Source of the DNA: Oscillospiraceae bacterium
GTDB taxonomy: Bacteria > Bacillota > Clostridia > Oscillospirales > Oscillospiraceae
Reading direction: 5' to 3'
Assembly: GCA_015067545.1 (NCBI GenBank)
Contig: SVMG01000004.1
Span: 1 to 64,000 of the forward strand
DNA length: 64,000 nt
Of the stretch, positions 18,050 through 27,496 are shown piece after piece. Position 1 is the first letter of the stretch. Each line of letters opens with the position of its first letter. The notes under the pieces were generated by a model. It did no database searches and was not told the DNA's origin. It worked only from the letters and a program-made list of their open reading frames with translations. A program made the translations under genes and the position numbers.

Positions 18050-20299
18050 TCACACCTCGAAACTGATCTGCTTTTCCGGTGCATCTTCCTCTTTCAGCGG
18101 CGCGCCGGCAGAGGGAATGTTTCTGCTGCGGTAGCGGCTCTGATTGACGATGCCGCAATCCTTAAGCAGCTGCACCCCGGAAACTGCAGCCTTTTTCTTC
18201 AAGGATACCACCGAAACGCCAATGGTATTCCGGGTAGTCTTGGGAAGCAGCTGGGCGGTGGAGAAGATCACTGCACGGCTGTCCGTGGTGTAGACCGCCA
18301 TTTGGGTATCCTCGGTCATGGCAAAGGCTTCTACCAGCTTACTCTTGTCAGAGTATGCACCGGTGAGCTTCTTGCGGTTGGTCTTGGTCTCATAAGCAGA
18401 CAGGGGCACTTTTGCGGCCTTGCCGTTTTCAAAGAAGAACAGCACAAAGCCCTTGTAATCCCCGGGCAGTACGATCTGTACTACACTTTCACCGGGATCC
18501 ATACCCAGCTTTTGGGGCAGATAATCGCCCAACTGGGATGCCTTGCCATCCTCAAAATCGGAAAGACGGGTCTTATAGCACTGGAACTGGTCGGTAAATA
18601 CCAGCATCTCTTCCTTGTTGCTGGACTCCACGCTGAGGCGCAGGCTGTCGCCTTCCTTGAACTTCTGTTCGCCGCTCATCCGCAGGGATTGGGCGGTGAT
18701 CTTCTTGAAGTAGCCTTCCTTGGACAGGAAGATGGTCACCGCATAATCCGGCACCTGCTCCTCTTCCTCGTCGATCTCAATGGAAGCCGATTCGTAGATG
18801 ATCTCGGTCTTGCGGGGCTGACCATAGGTTTCTGCAACCTTCTTCAGCTCGGAAATGATCACATTTTGCAGCTTGGCGTGGCTGTTCAGGATTCCCTTGA
18901 GCTCCTTGATCTCCTTTTCCAGGTCGGAGATGGCCTTGGTCTGCTTGAGGATGTATTCCTTGTTGATGTTGCGCAGTTTGATCTCCGCAACGAAGTTGGC
19001 CTGGATCTCATCGATACCGAAGCCGATCATCAAGTTGGGGATAACCTCTGCATCCAGCTCCGTCTCACGAATGATCTTGATGGCCTTGTCGATGTCCAGC
19101 AGGATGCGCTCCAAGCCTTTCAGCAGATGCAGGCGGTCTTCCTTCTTTTGGATCTGGAAGAAAATACGGCGCTTGACGCATTCGATCCGCCATGCCGTCC
19201 ATTCTTCCAAAATTTCGCCCACGCCCATCACCCGGGGCATACCGGCGATCAGAATGTTGAAATTACAGGGGAAGCTGTCCTGCAGGGTGGTCATACGGAA
19301 CAGCTTTTGCATCAGCTTTTCCGGCTCAACACCGCGTTTTAAGTCGATGGTCAGCTTCAGACCGCCCAGGTCGGTCTCGTCACGCATGTCGTTGATCTCT
19401 TTGATCTTGCCGGCCTTAATGAGCTCCGCCACCTTGTCCATGATGACTTCCGTGGTGGTGGAATAGGGGATCTCATAGATTTCGATCAGATTGCCCTCTT
19501 TGACATAGCGCCACTTGGCACGGAGCTTAAAGCTGCCCCGGCCGGTTTGATAAATTTCCCGGGTGGCATTTTCATCAAAGAGCAGTTCACCGCCGGTGGA
19601 AAAGTCCGGGCCGGGCAGGGTCTGCAAAATGTCATGATCGGGGTTTTCCATCAGGGCGATGGTGGTGTCGCAAATTTCCTTCAAATTGAAGGAGCAGATA
19701 TTGGACGCCATACCCACAGCAATGCCCTGGTTCGCAGAAACCAGTACATTGGGGAAGGTGGTGGGAAGCAGGGAGGGCTCTTTCATGGTGGCATCGTAGT
19801 TGTCCACCATGTCAACCGTATCGGAGTCGATATCCCGGAACAGCTCCTCGCAGAACTTGTCCAGCTTTGCTTCCGTATAACGGGAGGCCGCATAGGCCAT
19901 ATCCCGGGAATAGACCTTACCGAAGTTACCCTTGGAGTCCACAAAGGGATGCAGCAGGGTCTCATTGCCCCGGGCAAGACGCACCATGGTCTCATAAATA
20001 GCCGCATCGCCGTGGGGATTCAAGCGCATGGTCTGGCCAACGATGTTGGCAGATTTCGTCCGTCCGCCGTTGAGAAGACCCATTTTGTACATGGTATACA
20101 GGAGTTTGCGGTGGGAAGGCTTGAAGCCATCGATCTCGGGAATGGCCCGGGATACGATCACTGACATGGCATAGGGCATGTAGTTGATCTCCAGGGTCTC
20201 GGAGATCGCCTGCTCGGTGGTAGAACCCACCAGACCCATAATGCCGCTGGTGTCGATCTTTTTCTTATTCTGTTCCGGTTCTTTCTTCTTTCGTGCCAT
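18050..20299 (-). CDS. parC: DNA gyrase/topoisomerase IV subunit A
   Basis: YAMSVIVSRAIPEIDGFKPSHRKLLYTMYKM, catalytic-region AASRYTEAKL. Start moved to MARKKKE. Confidence 0.88.
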   Translation of the reverse strand: MARKKKEPEQNKKKIDTSGIMGLVGSTTEQAISETLEINYMPYAMSVIVSRAIPEIDGFKPSHRKLLYTMYKMGLLNGGRTKSANIVGQTMRLNPHGDAAIYETMVRLARGNETLLHPFVDSKGNFGKVYSRDMAYAASRYTEAKLDKFCEELFRDIDSDTVDMVDNYDATMKEPSLLPTTFPNVLVSANQGIAVGMASNICSFNLKEICDTTIALMENPDHDILQTLPGPDFSTGGELLFDENATREIYQTGRGSFKLRAKWRYVKEGNLIEIYEIPYSTTTEVIMDKVAELIKAGKIKEINDMRDETDLGGLKLTIDLKRGVEPEKLMQKLFRMTTLQDSFPCNFNILIAGMPRVMGVGEILEEWTAWRIECVKRRIFFQIQKKEDRLHLLKGLERILLDIDKAIKIIRETELDAEVIPNLMIGFGIDEIQANFVAEIKLRNINKEYILKQTKAISDLEKEIKELKGILNSHAKLQNVIISELKKVAETYGQPRKTEIIYESASIEIDEEEEQVPDYAVTIFLSKEGYFKKITAQSLRMSGEQKFKEGDSLRLSVESSNKEEMLVFTDQFQCYKTRLSDFEDGKASQLGDYLPQKLGMDPGESVVQIVLPGDYKGFVLFFFENGKAAKVPLSAYETKTNRKKLTGAYSDKSKLVEAFAMTEDTQMAVYTTDSRAVIFSTAQLLPKTTRNTIGVSVVSLKKKAAVSGVQLLKDCGIVNQSRYRSRNIPSAGAPLKEEDAPEKQISFEV

Positions 20300-20321
20300 A
20301 AGTGCACTCCTTATTGTTAAT

Positions 20322-20508
20322 GCCCTCCCCCGGAGGGAGGGTGGATTCAAATTCAGCGCGTCAGCTGAATTTGAAGACGGGTGAGGAACGGCGAAAAGTT
20401 TTATGTTCGAGGAAGTCTGTTAGGGTGTCAAAACCTTCGGATTTCCGCCCGCATTCCTCATCCGCCCCAGTGTGCGCACTGGGGCACCTTCCCCTCGGGG
20501 GAAGGCTC
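20322..20508. repeat. dispersed intergenic repeat, family A-like
   Basis: GCCCTCCCCCGGAGGGAGGGTGG...ATTCAGCGCGTCAGCTGAAT...CCTTCCCCTCGGGGGAAGGCTC inverted arms. Confidence 0.5.
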
Positions 20509-20509
20509 T

Positions 20510-22492
20510 TTACGAAATATCCGCCAGCTCCAGATATTTGGCGCCGTTTTCCGCAATAAAATTCTTACGTTCCTGCAGGGCATCGCCCAGCAGGACATCG
20601 AAATAGTGACTGGTGCGTTCCGCATCCTCAGGCATGACCTTGATGAGCCGACGGGTCTCCGGGTTCATGGTGGTCATCCACATCATCTCCGGATCGTTTT
20701 CGCCAAGACCCTTGGAGCGCTGGATGGTCACCTTTTTGCCCTCCAGCTCGGAAAGGATCTTTGCCTTTTCCGATTCGTTGTAGGCAAACCAGGTCTTGTC
20801 CTTGTGGGTAATTTCAAACAAGGGAGACTCTGCGATATACACATAGCCGTCCCGGATCAGTGTCGGACACAGGCGGTACAGCATGGTCAAAATCAGCGTG
20901 CGGATCTGGAAGCCGTCCACATCTGCGTCGGTACAGATGACCACCTTGTTCCACCGCAGCTGAGAAATGTCGAAGCTGGAAAGATCCTTGGCCTTTTTAC
21001 CCTGGATCTCCACGCCACAGCCCAGCACCTTCATCAGATCGGTGATAATGGGAGACGCAAAAATCTTGTTGTAATCCGCTTTCAGACAGTTGAGGATCTT
21101 ACCGCGCACCGGCATGATGCCCTGGAATTCTGCATCACGGCTTAATTTGACGCTGCCCAATGCGGAGTCACCCTCCACGATGTAGAGTTCCCGCTTGTCC
21201 GTATCCTTGCTGCGGCAGTCCACAAATTTCTGCACCCGGTTGGCAATGTCCACCTTGGCAGAAAGGTTCTTCTTGATATTGGACTTGGTCTTTTCCGCAG
21301 ATTCCCGGGCGCGCTTGTTGATGAGGATCTGCTCTGCGGCCCGGTCGGCCTCCTGCTTGTTCTCAATGAACCAAACCTGCAGCTGATCCTTGAAGAAGGC
21401 TGTCATGGCCTCCTGGGTGAACTTGGAGTTGACGGACTTCTTGGTCTGGTTCTCAAAGCAGCCGATGGTGGAGAAGCAGTTGGTCACCAGCACCAGAGAA
21501 TCCTGGATGTCCTGATAGAGAATTTTGTTCTCATTCTTGGTGTACTTGTTGTTCTCGCGCAGATACTTGTCAAAGGCCGCAGTAAAGCCCAGGCGCACGG
21601 CCCGATCCGGGCTTCCGCCGTATTCCAGCCAGGAGGAATTGTGATAGTATTCCACATGGCTCACCTGCTTGCTGAAACAGAAGGAGCAGGTGATCTTCAG
21701 CTTCATTTCCGGGCGGTTGTCCGCATCCCGGCCACGGCGCTCGGTCTCCCAATATGTGGGCATGGTGAAGGCATTGTCGCCAACCAGCTCGCCGATATAC
21801 TCCTTAATGCCGTCCTGGTAGCAATATTCTTCCTCTTCAAACTTTTTGCCAACCTGGTTGCGGAATTTGAAGCGAACGCCCTTGTTCACCACCGCCTGGC
21901 GGCGCAGAACATCCCGGTAGTAGTCCGCAGGGATGTTGATGTCCGTAAACACCTGTTTATCCGGCTTCCAATGGAACACAGAGCCGGTCTTACGGCCACG
22001 GTCAGTGGGCTCTTTCTTAAGGCCGCCCTTGTTGCGGCCCTTTTCAAAATGCAGGTCGTAGCGGAAGCCGTCCCGGCGGATGGTGGCGTCAAAAAATTCA
22101 GAAGCATACTGTGTGGCACAGGAGCCCAGGCCGTTCAGGCCCAAAGAATATTCATAGTTCTCGCCGTTTTCCCCGTACTTGCCGCCGGCGTACATCTCGC
22201 AGAACACCAGTTCCCAGTTGTAGCGCTTTTCCTTTTCATTGTAGTCCACAGGACAGCCGCGGCCAAAATCCTCCACCTCAACGCTCATATCCTCGTAACG
22301 GGTGACGATGATGGTGTCGCCATGACCCTCCCGGGCCTCGTCGATGGCGTTGGAGAGGATCTCAAAAACCGCGTGCTTACAGCCCTCCAGATCGTCCGAG
22401 CCGAAGATGACCGCCGGGCGCTTGCGCACCCGGTCCTCGCCCTTGAGCATGGAGATACTGGAATTGCCGTATTGTTCCTTTTTTGTAGCCAT
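20510..22492 (-). CDS. parE: DNA gyrase/topoisomerase IV subunit B
   Basis: GHPase features (EILSNAIDEAREG, GLNGLGS), TOPRIM YIVEGDSALGS, CTDADVDGFQI. Start at MATKKEQ. Confidence 0.88.
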   Translation of the reverse strand: MATKKEQYGNSSISMLKGEDRVRKRPAVIFGSDDLEGCKHAVFEILSNAIDEAREGHGDTIIVTRYEDMSVEVEDFGRGCPVDYNEKEKRYNWELVFCEMYAGGKYGENGENYEYSLGLNGLGSCATQYASEFFDATIRRDGFRYDLHFEKGRNKGGLKKEPTDRGRKTGSVFHWKPDKQVFTDINIPADYYRDVLRRQAVVNKGVRFKFRNQVGKKFEEEEYCYQDGIKEYIGELVGDNAFTMPTYWETERRGRDADNRPEMKLKITCSFCFSKQVSHVEYYHNSSWLEYGGSPDRAVRLGFTAAFDKYLRENNKYTKNENKILYQDIQDSLVLVTNCFSTIGCFENQTKKSVNSKFTQEAMTAFFKDQLQVWFIENKQEADRAAEQILINKRARESAEKTKSNIKKNLSAKVDIANRVQKFVDCRSKDTDKRELYIVEGDSALGSVKLSRDAEFQGIMPVRGKILNCLKADYNKIFASPIITDLMKVLGCGVEIQGKKAKDLSSFDISQLRWNKVVICTDADVDGFQIRTLILTMLYRLCPTLIRDGYVYIAESPLFEITHKDKTWFAYNESEKAKILSELEGKKVTIQRSKGLGENDPEMMWMTTMNPETRRLIKVMPEDAERTSHYFDVLLGDALQERKNFIAENGAKYLELADIS

Positions 22493-22659
22493 AATAAATA
22501 CCACACTTATCCATAATAATTCCAGTTTATTATACGCATTTTTCGTCAAAAAGTCAACAATTGCCAAAACCGCTATTTTCCTGTCCGGAATTTGTCCTGT
22601 GCACTTGCATTCGACAAAAAAGTGCGCTATAATAGGCCGAAGAAAGGAAGCGTTTATAG

Positions 22660-23784
22660 ATGAAGCTGACTACAAAACAAATCATGTTTATTCTGATGTG
22701 CACCCTTTTGGTGCTGGTGGTGGTAATGGGCTCTATCGTACTCAGCCGCATCAGCGGCCTTTTTCAGCTGAGCGTGCCCAATAACACAACTGCTCCCTCG
22801 GATGTGCCGTCTTCGTCCAGTTCTGTTCCGGAATCCTCTTCTGTGATCCCCTCCTCCAGTCAACCGCCTGAGACCACCGTGCCCCATGTGCATGACTACC
22901 AGAAGGGCAAGACCGTTTCCGCCACCTGCGACACCCAGGGCTACACCCTGTATAGCTGCTCCTGTGGCAAGACCGATATCCGGGATTTCAAGAATCCTCT
23001 GGGTCATAAATACGGCGAAGCAACCGTTGTCAAGGCCACCTGTGAGACCGACGGCTACACAGAGCGCGTCTGCAGCCGCTGCCAAAAGGCGGAACGCACC
23101 AATCCCACCACCGCCGGTCACAAATTCAGCTCCTGGGCTCCCATTTCCGTATCCGACGGAACACCTGTCAACGAGCAGCGCACCTGCAGTGGCTGTAAGG
23201 TAACGGAGATCCGCAGCCTGGATACCGCAAACACTTGGGTGATCCGCAAAACCACACAGGAGCCCATGGGTGTGTATACCTGCTACAAGATCGTGGTGGA
23301 TCTTTCTGACACTGACACAGATCCCACCTATGAGCTTTACATTGGCCTGCCCAACAAGAATCTGAGCTTCGACTATGCGCAGGGCCGGCTGACTGTTCAC
23401 TACATCGCCGTGGGCGAGGACGAAAGCTACCAGGTGCCGTCCGACGCCACCGTGCTGACCATCTCTGCCGACGGCACAGTAACCACAAAGAAGCCGGGCA
23501 CAACAGAAGATCCCGATCCCAGCACCGGATCCAGCTCCGGCAGCAGCGAACCGGGTTCCAGCGCTTCCGGCTCTCAGCCCGGCTCTCAGCCCGGCTCGCA
23601 GCCGGATTCTCAGCCGGATTCTCAACCGGCTTCTCAGCCCGATTCGCAGCCTACTTCTCAGCCTACTTCTCAGCCTACTTCTCAGCCCGATTCGCAGCCT
23701 ACTTCTCAACCTACTTCTCAACCTACTTCTCAACCGGACTCCCAGCCCAGCAGCTCCGGCCCGGCTAACGAAGACGATAACTAA
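22660..23784 (+). CDS. membrane-anchored/secreted protein with Ser-rich linker and C-terminal SQP tandem repeats
   Basis: N-terminal TM MKLTTKQIMFILMCTLLVLVVVMGSIVL; C-terminal SQPGSQPDSQPDSQPASQPDSQPTSQPTSQP... Confidence 0.7.
   Translation: MKLTTKQIMFILMCTLLVLVVVMGSIVLSRISGLFQLSVPNNTTAPSDVPSSSSSVPESSSVIPSSSQPPETTVPHVHDYQKGKTVSATCDTQGYTLYSCSCGKTDIRDFKNPLGHKYGEATVVKATCETDGYTERVCSRCQKAERTNPTTAGHKFSSWAPISVSDGTPVNEQRTCSGCKVTEIRSLDTANTWVIRKTTQEPMGVYTCYKIVVDLSDTDTDPTYELYIGLPNKNLSFDYAQGRLTVHYIAVGEDESYQVPSDATVLTISADGTVTTKKPGTTEDPDPSTGSSSGSSEPGSSASGSQPGSQPGSQPDSQPDSQPASQPDSQPTSQPTSQPTSQPDSQPTSQPTSQPTSQPDSQPSSSGPANEDDN
23575..23751 (+). repeat. in-frame 12-nt tandem repeat encoding (S-Q-P-D/T/G/A)n
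   Basis: Repeated TCTCAGCC(C/T)(G/A).. units. Confidence 0.9.
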
Positions 23785-23788
23785 ACAA

Positions 23789-23824
23789 ACTCCGGCCTGC
23801 TGATGCTTCAGCAGGCCGGTTCTT
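23789..23824 (+). terminator. rho-independent terminator
   Basis: CCGGCCTGCTGATGCTTCAGCAGGCCGGTTCTT. Confidence 0.7.
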
Positions 23825-23844
23825 CATCCTGTCAAAAAAGTGGT

Positions 23845-23873
23845 GTCATTCCCCTGCGGCTCCTCGCAATGAC
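23845..23873. repeat. short copy of dispersed repeat family B (GTCATT...AATGAC)
   Basis: GTCATTCCCCTGCGGCTCCTCGCAATGAC. Confidence 0.55.
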
Positions 23874-23931
23874 ACAGATATCTGCAAACCAAAACCCGGG
23901 AAGCGCATCCGCACTTCCCGGGTGGAATTTT

Positions 23932-25212
23932 TTATCGAATCGCCTGACCGGAGCAGGCGACCTTTTCCTGTATGAGCTCATCCATAGAAATGGCCACATT
24001 GTGCTCGATGGGCTTCCATTCCACCTTGGCAAACAGAGCCTGCACAGAAATGGGAATGTAGGTCATCATGAACAGAGGGAAGGTAAAGAAGGACAGTATT
24101 TTCCGGGATGCAGAGCAGTGGATCTGCTTCCACTCAGTAATGCCGGTAGTCAGGCCAACGATAAACAGCAGCAGATAAGCGGACGCCACCGTATAAACCA
24201 GACTGCCTGCAATGATCCTGATGAACGCGGGGTCGTAAAGGCAGGCGTATACCAGCGCGGACAAATTGGAGATCAGGCAAAATATGGTGATCAAAAAGGC
24301 CGGCGCAATGGTCATCAGCATATCAAAGGCAGAAAAGCGCTTGAAGCTCTGCTTGAACAGTGATCCGCCGTAGTCGCGCATGACCTGCAAAAATCCCTTG
24401 GACCAGCGCAGGCGCTGCCTCCATGCCACCTTAAAGCTGGAAGGCTGTTCGTCGTACAGCATAGCGGTGTGGCAGTAGCCGATCTTTTCACCCTGCAGAA
24501 CATTGTCCACAGAGAATTCAATATCCTCCGTAAGCAGGAAATGGATCCAGCCCTTTTGCCGCTTCAGAATGTCCTTATGGATCAAAAAGCCCGTTCCGGA
24601 GATGGCACAGCTGGTTCCCAGAAGAGAACGGGGATTATTGAGAAATTTCGCTTCCCGCAAGAACCAAAGGGCATAGCCGGCAGAGATCCAGTTTGCACCG
24701 TAATTCTTGGAATTGCGGTAGCTTGTGATCACCCGGTTCCCGGCGCTGAAGCATTTGTCCATTTCCGTGATATAATGCTTGTCCAAAAGGTTATCCGCAT
24801 CAAAAACGAAGAAGCCGTCGTAATACTCCGTGCCGTGCAAGCCGGTGATATGGGCATACAGCTCATTCAGGGCATAGCCCTTTCCGATCAGCTTTTTGTT
24901 GAACCGCTGATATACATTTGCTCCGTTTTCCGCGGCAATTCGTGCCGTTTCGTCGGTACAGTTGTCTGCCACCACATAAATATCCACCAGCTCCGACGGG
25001 TAGTCGCAGGAAGTGATGCTTCGCAGCAAATGTCCGATCACCTTTTCTTCATTTCTTGCTGAGATCATAACCGCATATCGGTTTGTCTGCTTGGTCGCGC
25101 TGTATTTCTTGGGAGATACGAAAAGCGCATATATTAAATAGAAGATCTGATAAGCATAGCACACTGTGAACAAAATGCTCACACAGGTGTTGATGATCAC
25201 GATCCAATCCAT
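23932..25212 (-). CDS. family 2 glycosyltransferase (membrane-associated)
   Basis: VVADNCTDETARIAAENGANVYQRF, FVFDADNLLDKHY, WRQRLRWSKG (QxxRW), C-terminal TM helices. Confidence 0.88.
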   Translation of the reverse strand: MDWIVIINTCVSILFTVCYAYQIFYLIYALFVSPKKYSATKQTNRYAVMISARNEEKVIGHLLRSITSCDYPSELVDIYVVADNCTDETARIAAENGANVYQRFNKKLIGKGYALNELYAHITGLHGTEYYDGFFVFDADNLLDKHYITEMDKCFSAGNRVITSYRNSKNYGANWISAGYALWFLREAKFLNNPRSLLGTSCAISGTGFLIHKDILKRQKGWIHFLLTEDIEFSVDNVLQGEKIGYCHTAMLYDEQPSSFKVAWRQRLRWSKGFLQVMRDYGGSLFKQSFKRFSAFDMLMTIAPAFLITIFCLISNLSALVYACLYDPAFIRIIAGSLVYTVASAYLLLFIVGLTTGITEWKQIHCSASRKILSFFTFPLFMMTYIPISVQALFAKVEWKPIEHNVAISMDELIQEKVACSGQAIR

Positions 25213-25371
25213 GAAAATTCACCGCCTTTTTGATTGCTCCAAGCCTGCGCACAGAGCGCGTTCAGCTTAGGCTATCGAGAGCATACATTGCCCCAAACCG
25301 ATTGTCAAGGCAGCTAAAATAAACTTGAACGCTTTTTAAGGAAACCTTAATAAGCACGAAAAAACGCGAAA

Positions 25372-25404
25372 ATCCGGGGAACGCAAATGCGTTCCCCGGA
25401 TTCG
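25372..25404 (-). terminator. terminator-like hairpin
   Basis: ATCCGGGGAACGCAAATGCGTTCCCCGGAT. Confidence 0.5.
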
Positions 25405-25422
25405 GTTTATCGGGATATTCTC

Positions 25423-25480
25423 TTACTTCAGAGCCTCTTCCACAGCAACAGCCACGGAAACGGTCATGCCGACCATGGGG
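25423..25480 (-). pseudogene. partial duplicate of the 3' end of the GGGtGRT gene
   Basis: 58 nt aligns to 25705-25762 with about 5 differences by eye; encodes MVGMTVSVAVAVEEALK* as in the intact gene. Confidence 0.85.
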
Positions 25481-25704
25481 GGAGCGAAAGGAGCGCCGCC
25501 GGTGGCGGATGAAGCGACTTGAGCGAGTGGCAGCGGTCGGCGAGTGACGCAGGTGCTTGCACCAAGGAGATCGCCGGGTACCGCAACAGAGGGAGCGCAG
25601 CGACTCAAATCTGCAGTCTGTCCCCGACAGACTGCCACCTTACAACCCCATGGTCACTACAAAAACAAAGGCTCCCAGTTGGGAGCCTTTGCCATACATT
25701 GTGA

Positions 25705-26703
25705 TTACTTCAAAGCCTCTTCCACAGCAACAGCAACGCTAACGGTCATACCGACCATGGGGTTGTTACCTGCGCCCAGGAAGCCCATCATTTCCACATG
25801 GGCGGGGACGGAGGAAGAACCTGCGAACTGTGCATCGCCGTGCATACGGCCCATGGTGTCGGTCAGGCCGTAGGAAGCGGGACCGGCAGCCATGTTATCG
25901 GGGTGCAGAGTACGGCCCGTGCCACCGCCGGAAGCAACGGAGAAGTACTTCTTGCCCTGCTCGATGCACTCCTTCTTGTAAGTGCCTGCAACGGGGTGCT
26001 GGAAGCGGGTGGGGTTGGTGGAGTTACCGGTGATGGAAACATCAACACCTTCGTGGTGCATGATGGCAACACCCTCGCGGACATCGTCACAGCCGTAGCA
26101 GTTAACGGCAGCGCGCTCGCCCTTGGAGTAAGCGATCTTGTTGACGATGGTCAGCTCGCCGGTGTAGTAATCGAACTTGGTCTGCACATAGGTGAAGCCG
26201 TTGATACGGGAGATGATCTGAGCAGCATCCTTGCCCAAGCCGTTCAGGATAACACGCAGGGGCTCCTTACGGGCCTTGTTGGCGGAGCGGGCGATGCCGA
26301 TCGCGCCTTCAGCAGCAGCGAAGGACTCGTGACCTGCCAGGAATGCGAAGCACTTGGTCTCATCACGCAGCAGCATAGCGCCCAGGTTGCCGTGACCCAG
26401 ACCGACCTTGCGGTCCTCAGCGACGGAGCCGGGGATGCAGAATGCCTGCAGGCCGATACCGATGGCCTCAGCAGCCTCAGCGGCGTTCTTAACGCCCTTC
26501 TTGATGGCGATGGCAGCGCCTACGCAGTAAGCCCAAGCCACGTCCTCGAATGCGATGGGCTGAATGCCCTTAACGATCTCATAGGGATCAAAGCCCTTAG
26601 CGGTGCAGATGTCGCGGCAAGCCTCAACAGATTCCAGACCGTACTGAGCCAGGACACCATTGATCTTGTCGATTTTTCTTTCGTAACCTTCAAACAATGC
26701 CAT
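25705..26703 (-). CDS. GGGtGRT protein
   Basis: Signature ASGGGTGRTLHPDNMAAGPASYGLTDTMGRMHGDAQFAGSSSVPAHVEMMG. Confidence 0.88.
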   Translation of the reverse strand: MALFEGYERKIDKINGVLAQYGLESVEACRDICTAKGFDPYEIVKGIQPIAFEDVAWAYCVGAAIAIKKGVKNAAEAAEAIGIGLQAFCIPGSVAEDRKVGLGHGNLGAMLLRDETKCFAFLAGHESFAAAEGAIGIARSANKARKEPLRVILNGLGKDAAQIISRINGFTYVQTKFDYYTGELTIVNKIAYSKGERAAVNCYGCDDVREGVAIMHHEGVDVSITGNSTNPTRFQHPVAGTYKKECIEQGKKYFSVASGGGTGRTLHPDNMAAGPASYGLTDTMGRMHGDAQFAGSSSVPAHVEMMGFLGAGNNPMVGMTVSVAVAVEEALK

Positions 26704-26718
26704 TTTCGTGTCCTCCTC

Positions 26719-27411
26719 TTATTCGTGACGGGGGTCGATGTACTTGGCAGCATCAGCAAAACGGCCGTAGGAGCCCTTTGCCTTCTTCAGTGCCTCGTTG
26801 GCATCGTCGCCCTTCTTGATGAAGTCCATCATCTTACCCAGGTTGATGAACTCGTAGCCGGTGATCAGGTTGTCCTCGTCCAGAGCGATGCGGGTCACGT
26901 AACCCTCAGCCATCTCCAGGTAACGGGGGCCCTTTGCCTTGGTGGCAAACATGGTGCCCACCTGGCTGCGCAGACCCTTGCCCAGGTCTTCCAGGGAAGC
27001 GCCCACTGCCAGGCCATCCTCGGAGAATGCGGACTGGCTGCGGCCGTAAACGATCTGCAGGAACAGCTCGCGCATAGCGGTGTTGATGGCATCGCACACC
27101 AGGTCGGTGTTCAGTGCCTCCAGCAGAGTCTTACCGATGAGGATCTCGGAAGCCATAGCGGCAGAGTGGGTCATGCCGGAGCAACCCAGAGTCTCAACCA
27201 GGGCCTCTTCAATAATACCTTCCTTCACGTTCAGGGTCAGCTTGCAGCAGCCCTGCTGAGGTGCACACCAGCCGATGCCGTGGGTGAAACCGGAGACATC
27301 CTTGATCTCCTTGACCTGAACCCACTTGCCCTCTTCGGGAATGGGAGCCGGGCCGTGATAAGCGCCCTTGGCAACGCTGCACATATGTTGTACTTCGCTA
27401 CTATAAATCAT
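26719..27411 (-). CDS. NifU-like iron-sulfur cluster scaffold protein, partner of GGGtGRT
   Basis: LVETLGCSGMTHSAAMASEILIGKTLLEALNTD NifU-N-like; adjacency to the GGGtGRT gene. Confidence 0.8.
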   Translation of the reverse strand: MIYSSEVQHMCSVAKGAYHGPAPIPEEGKWVQVKEIKDVSGFTHGIGWCAPQQGCCKLTLNVKEGIIEEALVETLGCSGMTHSAAMASEILIGKTLLEALNTDLVCDAINTAMRELFLQIVYGRSQSAFSEDGLAVGASLEDLGKGLRSQVGTMFATKAKGPRYLEMAEGYVTRIALDEDNLITGYEFINLGKMMDFIKKGDDANEALKKAKGSYGRFADAAKYIDPRHE

Positions 27412-27496
27412 GGCAAATTTCCTTTCTTATGGAGACGAAATGCTTTCGCCCCTTATTTTCCGCAGATATTATACATACAAACCTAAAAAATGTCAA

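Noticed and set aside
17753-19342. 529-aa plus-strand ORF opposite topoisomerase subunit A
   Set aside because: Shadow of a conserved minus-strand gene.
22654-23733. Arg-rich RSRLRSRL protein on the minus strand
   Set aside because: Antisense translation of the SQP codon repeat; no evidence for a gene.
23575-23751. Possible CRISPR array
   Set aside because: 12-nt in-frame coding repeat without spacers, and no cas genes in the window.
25423-25638. 71-aa minus-strand ORF as a separate gene
   Set aside because: Chimera of the spacer sequence and the duplicated GGGtGRT tail; no start or RBS of its own.
25798-27486. 562-aa plus-strand ORF opposite the GGGtGRT/NifU-like genes
   Set aside because: Spans two real minus-strand genes and their gap; typical codon-bias shadow ORF.
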